Below are positions 12,084-23,484 of a stretch of DNA of 64,000 nucleotides, piece after piece. This stretch comes from Larimichthys crocea. Taxonomy: Eukaryota > Chordata > Actinopteri > Sciaenidae. Under the pieces are notes generated by a model, which saw only the letters and a list, made by a program, of their open reading frames with translations, did not search any database and was not told the DNA's origin. Both the position numbers and the translations under genes were made by a program. Location: contig NC_040016.1 in the NCBI RefSeq assembly GCF_000972845.2, forward strand, positions 19,308,098 to 19,372,097. The letters run 5' to 3'. Numbering within the stretch: the first letter of the stretch is position 1; the number at the start of each line of letters is the position of its first letter.

Positions 12084-15000
12084 GTCACATCAAAACGTTG
12101 ACACGTTGCAAAAAATAAAAATAAAAAACACACCTGCAATGATGCAGAAATCCTGATAATAACTGAGAACAGCCACTGGGGGTCGTGTTTGAGCTGAGTA
12201 CGGAGCTGCAGACACTGAGCTCCTTTTGCCTTTGCAATAAACGTCATGTTGTATTTTAAAATGTCTTATATGTGGACAGGTTGCACGTGTTGAGGACTCA
12301 TTCATATATAGTCAATTTTTTTTTACACATTTCTTCATTTTCCCTCAATTATTTTCACTTAAAGTTGAAGTTTAGGACTCACATATGAACTGTGCGGTGT
12401 TAAAAAATAAAATATATTCACATGGGCTGCTGTTGTTTTTCTGTAGGAATGCATTTAATTCATTAAAAGTAAGTGGAAGTATAAAAGAGCATAAGTGTCT
12501 GATGTGTCATTAAACTTAATCAAATCCATTTTGTTGGGATGAAACGGACACTTGAATTTATGTCTGTGTGTCGAAGCCAAGAGAAATAAAGTTAATTAAG
12601 TGAGAAAAAAAGAGAGAATCATTCACAGCTTGTACTCACAAATCAGATCTGTTGACAAGTTGTCTTAACTTAAGATTTGGGATTTTAGAGGAGGGGATGA
12701 GCCTGTGCGGGCTCGGCGGTGTCGAGTTTCATTTCCCGGGTGGGATCAGTTCAGGTTTGGTTCAGTACTGAAGCCCTAACGTGGCTCTCTCTGAGATCTG
12801 ACCAAACCAAGTCCTGCTGCTGCTGCGGATGGATACACAGACCTGACCGTCCTCCTCTCAGCTTCTCTCAGGTGTGCAGCCTTGACCAGGACCCCCCATC
12901 AACACTGTCGACATGAAGGTAAACAGGGAGGACTTCATCCTGCAGGCTCTCCTCCTGATCCACAGTAAGTAAGCTGGAGCTTTTTGTCTTTGCACCTCAT
13001 GTGCATTTAAAAAGAAGCTTATTAAGACGAAAATATGCAACTCTCCCTGATTAATTCGATTAAAATCTGGTTGTTTTATTCCCTAAATGTCTGTTTTTAA
13101 ATAAATTACTAAACTTATTTAAAGTGTTTAGTCTTATTTCCCATTTTTTGACCTGTAGAGACAGAAATCTATCAGATTGTGTTCAGACTAATATTAAAGC
13201 CAGACCTCTGTCCACCTCATGCACACATTCACACACAAACACATTCCTGTCAGATGAGTTTTCCTGAGTCAGTGTTAAAACAGTGAAGGGCAGCACATTT
13301 TTCAATATTAGTCAGAGCGAAGAAGACTGTTGTTTTTAATTAAGTATGTTTAGTTTTAAAGTTTGCTACTTTATGGATTTATCCCATGGATTGAACAAAC
13401 CTGTGTACAGCTGTGGTGTAATGTGGCTTCAGAGACCCTAACCCTTTCCAACACAACATGCAGTGGCAGTCTGACAGGGTCTGTTAAAGTGATTATCCTG
13501 TTTCTATTTCAGTCCCTGTGGTCTGCCTCTTCACTGCAGGTATGTTTCTCCTGGTGTGTGTGTGTGTGTGTGTGATTCAGATCTATGCATTTCCACTCAG
13601 GGATTTAGTCAGTGCTGAATGTCTGAGTGTAAAACTCAACACCGTCTCTTTGTCCCTCAGTGTCTGGTCAGTCTGACAGCAGCAGCAGTGTGGTGGTGGC
13701 AGGGTATAATGTGAGCGCCCCCGCTGGGTCGAGCGTGGTGCTGCAGTGTGTGAGCGGTCGCATGGTGTGGACGAGGGACAGGGTGAGGGACAGACAGAGA
13801 GTGGTCCACTGGGATATGTACCGGCCCCGTCCAGAAGATACAAGGGAGAGGGTGCTGGACATGTTCTCCGCTGGGGACCAGAGGATCTACAACTCCTACA
13901 ATCAGGGCCGGGTCGGCCTCAGCCCAACAGCCTTCAAGGATGGAAACTTCTCCCTGGTCATCAAAGGTCACGCTCACTGTCTTGTTTGTGTTTTCTTCAT
14001 AATACTTGTTAGCCACAGTAATACATTTGGAAAGGAATTCAGTTGATGGAATCCCAGAGGAAATCCCATCCCATTATAATTTATGTCTCCACATCTTTTA
14101 GGGTGGACAGCAGCTCTTTCAAGTCCAAGTTCATAGCGAGTTCATTCCTTAGAGCTTATTAAAATGTCATTTGGTTATGAGTTTAGAGTATTTTCTATGA
14201 AATAGGACTTACGCGGTGTCCTGTCAGTAAAACAAGGGCAGGTTTGTTTTTGTGCTGCATGTACGGATTACTGGGAACACTGAGCTAATTTCCCTCCCAA
14301 AATGTTTCAGCCTAGTTAAAGTGTGTTAGGTTTTTTTCTAGCTGTTTGGGGGGCCCTATTTTGACCCTAACACAATAAAACCCTGACACCCCCCATCCAC
14401 TTCCAATGCAACTACAACCTTCACATAACAACAAGTAGAAATAGTTTTGATTCTAGAGAAAAAAATGAAATTGCGCCTATAAGAAGAAGAAGCTGGTTTC
14501 ATGTGCCACCTTATCACATTTCTGCTTTTTGTGTGTGTCTGCAGATGTGACGATGAATGACAGAGGTCTGTACTCTTGTAACCTCCACCATCACTACTGC
14601 CACCTGTACGAGACAGTCAGAGTACAGCTCAACATCACTAAATCACGTATGTGTCACTCTGTTCCCCAAAATATTGGTTTCTCTTCTGTACACAAAGCCA
14701 CTTTAAAGCATTTTGTCTCTTTTATGATAAAGGCCGTAAAGAGCAGCGCTTCTGGGACGGACAGAAGGCGGTGTTCGTGGTGCTGCTTGGCAGTACTGTG
14801 GTGCTGCCGTGCATCAACAGACGTAATGTGTGGACGGACTGGAGCAACGAGGAGGAGGACCAGCAGGTGTGTTCAGTCAGTGCATGAGCTTGTCTATCTC
14901 AATAATAATGGGATTATGCTATACCGACTGAACCTTCTGCACCTTGGTGGCTTCCAGGTGGTGCATTGGGACCGTCAGTCGCCCGGCATCCGCCACGACC

Positions 15001-16032
15001 GAGCCGACCGTCTGGTGGATCTGTACGCCTCTGGAGAACAGCGGAGCTACGGGCCACTGTTCCTCCAGAGGAAGATGAACATCAGCAACCAAGCCTTCTC
15101 ACAGGGAGACTTCTCTCTGACCATCTCTGACCTGCAGGTGTGTGAAGTTAATGTAGCAGGAATCACGGCAGGAGCTTGTCGAGCTTCAGTACGCGTAGTA
15201 AAAATATACTGCCATGGCAAGAGGGTAGACTTCCTTACTCGAAATGTGTGCGCTTTGGATAGTGTGTTTACATGTTTACGGGGTTTCCAGAACACATGGA
15301 AGTTTCATTAGTGTCCAGTCAAAGTTTTTTATTCCACTGGGGGGATGAGGTTGGCAGTAAGGTGAGCAATCACAGCAACAATAGCAGTCCCCCTCTGTGT
15401 CATCTGTAGTAACAGCAAGCAGCAAGTCATATTTTAGGAATCTCAAGGGTCCCAGCATGTTTGACGGGGCTCATAAATCAGAACATTTAGGTTAAACGCT
15501 GGCTCGGGAGGCCCGGGGGCTTAACGACCCACGCTGTGGATCTGGGCCAGCTTTCCAGACAGCTCCAGCCAACGCTGAGCTGACGACGGTCCAATTCTGT
15601 TCTTGTTTTGTGTTTAAACGTTTACTGAGCTCTAACGTAACACAAGATCTATATTCATGACAGGACAGCGACAGATCACTTCTCAGCTCTGTCTGTTATA
15701 TCAAAATCTTTAAAGTAAGACTACGGTGTTACCGTTTATCAAACGTGGTGTGTGCCAAGCTTCAAAGCTTGTTTGGCAGCCAGTGTCATTAATTCTTGAA
15801 AGCATTATCCACATTTACTGTAATGTAATAGTTTGTTTGAATTAAGGCAGGCCACCCCTGAAGGAGCTGGAGACATTAAGGGGGTTGGATTACTGATGTA
15901 AACAAATCTCAAACCGCACCAGAGAGCTAATAACTCGGATTTAGCTGCCGTCTTGTGTTACTGTGCACTTTTTTTTTTGCTGTTTACATTTGGATTACAG
16001 ATAATTTCATACAGTCTAATGTGTGTGGTGTG

Positions 16033-16071
<39 letters not shown>

Positions 16072-16226
16072 ATTCAAAACACAGATCACAGACCAGGGGA
16101 TGTATTCCTGCCACCTCCACCACCATTACTGCGGTCTGCACGAGAGAAGAGAGTTTCAAGTCACAGTGGAACCACCAGTGATTCAGACCACCCTGCCAGC
16201 CAAAGCTCTGCCCAGTGAGGACAAAG

Positions 16227-16264
<38 letters not shown>

Positions 16265-17035
16265 TCTCCTGCTCTAGTTATCAGTCAGTGTGAGTGCCTT
16301 AGCAGACCGGATGTTTTATGACTTAGTGGTTTTAAACTATCATGTGTACAATTAGGAGAGGGGGAAAAAAAAGTCACTGCGCACACATCTGCTCTTTTCT
16401 TCACTCCGTCTCACGTTGTGTTTTGGTCTGTGTGTGTCTCAGACTCTCCAAAGAGCAAAAGTAACAGCAGAGGATGAAGAGATGAGAGGAGCAGGGTGGG
16501 AAAGAAAGAAAAACCCCTTCATATTTCTGAAGTTTCTTTTTGTTTCATGAGAGTTTTTCTTGCACCGTCAGCTTGTCTGACGCCAGACCCCTTTTTAAAA
16601 ACACCCCACTCCCACTCAACCTCCTACAAACATCACACTCATCGACTTCACCTTCTTCTCAGCACAGTTTTTTCATCATTACAGCGCTGATTAACACTTT
16701 TGTGTTTAGTGCATGATCCACTTTCTTTTCTGCATCTCTTTCTCAAGAGCCTGCTTTTCATTTCTCGGTGGCTCTGCCTTTAAAAATCCTTTTCTCTGTC
16801 TGCACATTAGAAAGAGGAAAGAAGAAAAAAAAAGAAGTAAAATAAAGAAGAGAGGACGGGCATGTTGGCATGCCAGATGCCTACCTCAAATTCTTGAAGA
16901 ATGAGAGAGTTTCTGGTGCATACGTGTCTGTGTTTCCAGTAGGTAACTGAAGCAAAGCCGATAATGGCAGATGTATCAATGTGGGAAAATCATTGAGAGA
17001 GGTTTTTAGAAATGAGAAATGCCTGTGGTCGAGTT

Positions 17036-17084
<49 letters not shown>

Positions 17085-18345
17085 GTGTGTGTGAGCGTGG
17101 CAAGTCCGATCTCATTTCAATGGAATCTCTCGGATACAGTCTTTGGACTGAAGTCCAGCTCTGCCCACACGATTAATCCTTCACTCCCGGAGCTGTAATA
17201 ATACAGTAGGACTGCACCATGGGAATTTAACTGCTTAGAAACAAGATGCATAACTGGTTTCACACAGTTTCTTCCCTTGTGCTCTCTCCAAGCCAGGGAA
17301 GTTATTCAGCCTTCTTATCTGCTCCTGTTTTTGCCCTCTCAGACTGTCTGCTTGCCTGTTGACTTTGGCCCTCCTCTGACATTCTTCGCCCCACTTCCAT
17401 CCCTTCGTTCTGTTTCTTGCCTCCTTTGAGGACCCCACATGCTCGGGGGTTTGCTCGCTCTTATCCGTCGATTCTCACACTTTCTTTTTAAAGAAAGAGA
17501 GACTCTTTTTGGTACAGTTTATAGATAAGGACAGGAAGTTTGCTTCGTCTGCGCTGCAGCTGGCAACGCAGACGGAAAGACGGACTGATAAAGAGGTTAA
17601 TGAGCCAGAAGGAGATATGCAAAGAGAGAAGAAAGGGTCGAGGAGTCTGTTGATGAAACAGCAGAGAAAAGATGTAGGTCAAGCCTCCTCCCCTCCCATC
17701 GGAGTTATTTCTCCGAGCAGTTTTGGAGCGAGAGGACGGGGCAGCCAGTCTAAACACAAACACACATGTTCCCAGCCGGGCACGAGTCAGAAGAAAATGG
17801 CCTGAAACTAAACAAAAGGATCAGAGGAGTTCTAATGTAAATGAACATGTTGTTTTCATGTACGCCGCAGCTGTGTATGTATTGGAAGCTGGTGTTTGGG
17901 ATCGCCGGGCGAGGTCTTTTCTAACTTAATTCTGCCTCTGGAGAAACATCTCAATGTCCCTTCCTCTCCCTTGGCTGTCCTCCTCTGTTCCACCCCGCTC
18001 TGTCCTTCCTTCATTCCTCTTCCTCTCCTCACTTTTCTGTGTTTTACTGCCAGGAAAAGTAAATCACAGCATGACTTTTTTTTGTCTGGATCTCGTTTCG
18101 GCTCAAATATGTTGAGTCTGAGGTCCACAGCTGCTTCTTGCCTTGCACTTTTTTTAATGAAGCAAAATGAAACCAGGCTTCTCAGCACTCTTCAGAACCG
18201 CACATGTCACCTAATGCTGAACGGATAATTATTTCTCACTGCACTGGAAATGTGTTTAGCACCTTTATTTTACAGCCAGGAAATGTCACCGCATGTAAAA
18301 ATAAATAAATAAATAAAAGGTGCAAGGTGTTAGAGCTCACGTGGC
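12084..18345. repeat. Large direct duplication, copy B (intact)
   Basis: The counterpart of 5309-11500. Its exons keep an open reading frame and canonical splice sites, and it is continuous with the single 3' half of mxra8, so it is the copy to trust. Confidence 0.85.
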
Positions 18346-20795
18346 ACACATGGTAACGCGGTACACATGCGTACGCACCCACAAGGCTGAAAATGATTTT
18401 CATTGGGGTCGGGGAGAAATCTCTGCCGCTGAGCTCATGTGTTTGTCTGCAAGCATTAAGGTGAAGTCTGAAGACAAGCTTCATTCCTGCTAAAAAAAAG
18501 TTCAGTGTCCAAAACAAAAACACAACTCAGGAAATGAAAGACACAAAATGACAGCGGGCTGGATTACAAAATAGATTGTTGTTATTTAGTCTCTTACTCT
18601 TGCATTGAACTGGAGAATATTTCCTTATTTACTGAAGAAATAATCATTTAGTACAGTAATAACTGTATTGCTTCTCAGCTTCACAGGCTCATAATGAATG
18701 TTTAGAAGGTTTTGTGTGCACTGTTATCTCAGCTCAGGGTTAGCATTCACTAATTAGCACTAAATACAAAAGTATTTATGGGGTGTGATGAAATGCGCTC
18801 AGGTTTTTAGAGATATTTGGTCATTAAATACTCGACAAAATAAACATTTGAGCTGACGATGGGACTGTAAGAAACATTCAAGGGTCGGCACAATTAGTTA
18901 GTTAACCATGATAATTAAAACATTTAATATAACACATAAATAAATATAATATAATGTTATAATATACAAAATATTGTGTTTGTGGTTCACTTTGTGTTTA
19001 CAGACTCTATCCCAATTTGTATGATAATATATTCATGGTGCCCAGAGGATGTATTCTGCAATTTCCATCCTATACATAAACTTTTATAACAATCCATCAA
19101 ATATATGTCCAGACATTTAACTCAGACCTACAAATGTCAAACTCATGGTTGTGCTAGAAGAAATGTCAGGCGATAATAATTATTACAAATTATCATCAGG
19201 GAACCATGAATGTCTGGACCAAATTTTGTGCCAATCCACAGCAGTGATATTTTCACATGATATATTTGACATGATAGTTGAAACCATTTGGCCTGCTGGT
19301 GGCACTAGATCAGTGGTTCTTAACCTTGTTGGAGGTACCGAACCCCACCAGTTTCATATGCTCATTCACCGAACCCTTCTTTAGTGAAAAATAAAATATG
19401 ATTTTTTTACTGGTGCACAAAATGAACTGTGCATTAACATCACCTTGTTCAAATAACAAAACCAACACAGTGCATGAACTCACAACAACTTACCTCAGTG
19501 TGACTTCTGCTGTTGCCTTTGAGAGACCAGTTCAGATATGCGTGGCTTCACCTTGGCAAGTGCCAGCCTCATGTCATTTTCACAGCAAAGTCTGTTCCTT
19601 TTCTTACTTTTTATGTCCAGCATCCTCAAAAAACGATTGCTCACAAAGATATGTTGTAACAAATGGTATAAAAAATTCCAGGGCGGAGGCTCCACCGAAC
19701 CCCTGAGACCGACTCACCAAACCCCTAGGGTTCGATCGAACCCAGGTTAAGAACCACTGCACTAGAGGATAAAATTCACCAAAGCATATCAACAAAGTCA
19801 GTAGGGTTCATCCTCTGGGTACCACGAATATCTGCACTAAACGTCTGAGGCTTTGGACAAAGTTTTGTTTAATGTTATTTCACATTATTTAGTTAAAGTA
19901 TTGAGAAAAATAATAAGAAAGGTCTTTTATTGGACTAAATAGATCGTTCTGGTGTTACTCATGTCTGTTTAATGTAAGGCCTGCTCTTGTTTATAACATT
20001 TCTAAACCTCAAGATGACGGATTGCTCTGTTTGTGGAAGAAAAGATGGAGAACAGAGGAGCACTAAACGCTGACGGTTGTACTCTCTGTACTACTCAGAC
20101 ACCACTAAGCCTGAATCACCGCGAGTCATCAATGTTATTCTGCCAGACCAGAGACATCACTTTCTCCTGCCACTGGGCTACGTCCTCACTTCCTTCCTGC
20201 TCCTGGCATTCGTTATCCTCATCATCATCCTCGTCACGTGCAGACGTAGAACCAAAGGTTAGACCTGAAATATCATCAGTCTGACTCGATGTGCACTGAC
20301 ATTTCTGACTCTAACCTTACTTTCTTGTGTTTTCAGAGTATTATCCACAAGCATCCATGAGGTGAGTGTGAACAGACAAACACACACACACAATCACTGT
20401 CTTTCCCTTGGACACACACCCAGATATCTTGATTTATTGCGATAGGTACAGCAGGAGTGAGAGCAGCTCAGAAGAATTTGAGATGGACGTCGCTGAAGTG
20501 AGTGCGTGCAGCCGAGAGGAGAGAAGATTTGGTAAGTTAGAAAGCAAAGAGTGAAGTGTAAACAGAAAGTCTCGAGCGCGTGGGCGTGTTTTGACTTTCT
20601 CCATGTGTTGTTTCAGACTACAAGAACAACCTGCTGAAAGAGAAGGTCCACGCTGACGCTCAGCCGAAGGTCATTGATCTCGACAAAGGTAACAACACAC
20701 GCAGAATTCCTCCTCTATTGTGAATTTTTCTCATTCTCACCCTCCCTGAACTCAAGTTTGTTTTCTTTGCAGAGATGCAGAAGTTTTGTAAATGA
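12913..20795 (+). CDS. mxra8: Matrix remodelling-associated protein 8 (MXRA8/limitrin), two-Ig type I membrane protein
   Basis: Twelve coding exons join in frame to 435 codons plus stop: 12913-12964, 13513-13539, 13661-13966, 14545-14646, 14733-14866, 14958-15137, 16085-16226, 20099-20257, 20337-20361, 20446-20531, 20617-20688 and 20773-20795, all with AG acceptors and GT donors. A hydrophobic signal peptide spans about residues 1-26. Two related Ig V-type domains follow. The first has cysteines near 56 and 140, and the second near 189 and 276. Each ends in the hallmark YSCxLHHHYC motif, and each carries VVHWD and a SAGDQR/ASGEQR motif, as in MXRA8. One membrane span lies at about 336-361, followed by CRRR and an acidic, serine-rich cytoplasmic tail. 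Known MXRA8 is a cell-surface adhesion protein of similar length (about 440 residues) that pairs its Ig domains head to head; in mammals it also serves as a receptor for arthritogenic alphaviruses. The choice of start is supported by the signal peptide. The 3.9 kb intron before the membrane exon holds a hAT element. Confidence 0.93.
18346..20098. other. Rest of mxra8 intron 7
   Basis: AT-rich intron sequence between the last extracellular exon and the membrane exon. Apart from the hAT element at 19311-19759 I see no gene or RNA in it. Confidence 0.6.
19311..19759. mobile_element. Non-autonomous hAT-type DNA transposon
   Basis: The left end CAGTGGTTCTTAACCT and the right end AGGTTAAGAACCACTG are perfect inverted repeats. 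They are flanked by an 8-bp target duplication, CACTAGAT on the left (19303-19310) and CACTAGAG on the right (19760-19767), one mismatch apart. The element is 449 bp long with no transposase. The CAGTGGTTCT-type terminus and the 8-bp duplication are characteristic of the hAT superfamily. Confidence 0.9.
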
Positions 20796-21890
20796 GGAAA
20801 TGACAAAAAGAGAAATAAAAAAAGTGAAATTGGAGTCACTGGCTGGTCCAGAGACTGCGCTCCAAACTAAACGCTGACTTCTGTCCTGGCAGAGGAGAGA
20901 CAGAAAGAGACGAAATGTTGTGAAAACAGTTAAAAAACAAAAAACAAAAGTCAGTATTGAAAGCAAAAGAAAAACAGATTTTCTCATTCTACTTGATCAA
21001 ACAAAAATAAATAAATAAAATAAAACAAAGACTGGACTTGGACCACTGTTCATGGCACAATAGCGCCACCCAGAGGGGGAGTCTTAATCTCTGACTGTTA
21101 CACGAAAGAGCAACGTGGAATAAAAGTTGACTCAGTTGTGATTGAGTGAATTTTGAATTATCAGTTATTACAGCTTTGATCGTTATTCCTCACGTTTTAT
21201 TTTTATTTTCACTTCTTTGTTTTTACTCTCATATCCATCTTGGCTTAACTGACCGGACTGAAGCACCACTGAAGTGCTGTTATCAGTGTCCAGTGCTTCC
21301 TTTGTAGGCTATGATTAACTGTTACATTGCTAAATGACCAATGATGCTGCGTATGTAAAAAATGTTTTTAAAGCTCAGAATGTTTTTGTTTTTGTTGTGG
21401 AATTACATGTATTAAAGTTTGATACTGATGTTGAACTGGAAATTGTTTATTCCACTTGATTTGGTTCGAGGAGAATACTGTTGTGTTCAAGCACAGGTGT
21501 TACTGGTTCTGTTCCATTTTTGTGCAGCAGAGACTTTTTCCAGTGAGCCGACGTTGACCCTGTACTAAACTTTACTGACCCTAATATTTCATGTCAGAAA
21601 GTCTGTATACCAGGACCCCAACTAAATGGAATGGAGTTTTTTTTTTTGTGACATTAAATGAAAGCCCACGTTAACTTCAATATTATTTTCTATGATAAAA
21701 TCTTCAAATTCAAAGTCCATTCTGGGGATGTTAAACATTTTTTCTGCTTGCATGACTACTCACGTGTGTTGTGACTTCTACTTATTTCAGCTACCGATCA
21801 TTTGGCTCATTCATGCTTCGGGATGGAGCTCCGTACTGTAGTACTGCACTGTACTGCTATTTCAATAAAAAAATGTAACATTAAAAAAAA
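20796..21890 (+). other. mxra8: mxra8 3' untranslated region with poly(A) signal
   Basis: After the TGA at 20793-20795 there is no further coding potential. AATAAA at 21864-21869, in a TTCAATAAAAAAATG context, is a plausible polyadenylation signal. This gives a 3' UTR of about 1.1 kb if no further intron exists. Confidence 0.55.
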
Positions 21891-23484
21891 AAGTATGAGG
21901 GTTTGTTATCAATAATGCTAATGCAACATTGTAGTAGTGAAGAAAAAAAGTTTTTATATGTATCTGAGGGTCGCAGAGTAGCCAGGAATTTAGAAAAGCT
22001 GAGGTCATGAGTCCACCCTACCCGACATTTACGACTGTCCCAAAAAAAATACTGTGTTTAAAAGCTGGGGAATAAAAACAAAATTCACTTTCATCTAATG
22101 TAGCTTTAAAAAGCTTCTAACTTTGAGGTCTCTTGTTGTGGTGCATCCAGCTGTACAACCTTTCCACGACAGCAGGTATCAACATAGATATCACAGTTAC
22201 ACCCAGGTACACGTTAGGACATGGTTTATTTATTCATTCCTTTGTGCCACAAACAAACAGTCCCTGAATTCAAGACAAATGGCTTTTTATACACTTTGTG
22301 AAGTTTGTTTTGTGACTTTTTACTATAAAATACATGGTACTGTAATATACTCTGAATCTAAAAACGGTAGAAAACCCTGGTCTGTCTTGAACTGTATCGA
22401 AGGAAGCAGCTCTCAGTCGGTCAGCACAGACTCACACACACACACGAACACATGTTCACCTGTAATCCGAACCCAGAGAAAAGGTTTGACAACATTCACA
22501 GAAGTACAATTAGTCAATCTTTCTCTATCTCACACACACACAGTCAAACAGACAGCCACACAGAGTTTAAGAAGAAATCATTCAGTAGGTAAACTCAGGG
22601 AACAAAATGAGATTTGGGGCCACGCTGTGTCTGTTTACAATTGGAGGTGAGCTACAGGTAATTTAGGGTGATGATCTCGCAGGATACTGGGTGGTGCTAC
22701 AGGACGTTTAGATGGGACATCAGAGCGGACTCGCGTTGCAGCACTGAGCTGACTCAGAAGTGATCAAAATGTTTGTGAAAACTCATCTTCTGGTCCAGAG
22801 GAAACCAACCTGTGGAATACGAGAAAACACTCCCACAACAATTAACTTACAAGGTTAGAAGCTGAACATTAGAAACCAGCAAATGTGCCTTTGTCTCGTG
22901 AGTCCATCAAAACAATCCACCATGTGTTCAACCATGGTGCGCTGATGCGGTACACAGACTGTACAACCCGTCTCTGGAGCAGAGTCTGTTGTGAGTTCTG
23001 ATACTGAAACTGGGACAGCACCGTCATTGTCTTGTCGCAGTCGCACACGGGCCGAGTGTGTACACAGTGCTCGTGTTTAGGGGCAGCAACCATGGGACCC
23101 CTCTGCCAACACTGTGAGTGTCAAGCGGCTCATGGTGCCAGTCTTGAATCTGGCCAGTCTTAAATACAAACTTAACCCCTATGCGGGTCTAAAAACACAA
23201 AAATTAGAGAGGTATAATATTTATGGTCTGATAAAGGCAATCACATTAGGCCGACAAAGAGAAAATGACATAAATATGCCCGTCGCTCTCGCTTCCTCTG
23301 TTCCTCAGGGCCTGATCGAGCCGCTGATACCTTCACAAAACATGTTAAACTTCAAACTAATGCACAAGGACCCACTCCTCCAAACTGGTCAGAAGAGATG
23401 CATGGTGGAAGTCGTCTGGGTTTCTGGCAGGGCTGGTTTGCAGCTGTAAACTGCGTGGTAAGGTTGACTCAGCTTCCAGGTCTC
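21891..23484 (-). other. per3: Convergent interval, probable per3 3' untranslated region
   Basis: The interval contains no exon-like coding sequence. On the minus strand an AATAAA occurs at 22230-22225, about 1.25 kb beyond the per3 stop, so much of this stretch is probably per3 3' UTR. A short CA-rich tract lies near 22430-22445. Confidence 0.45.
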
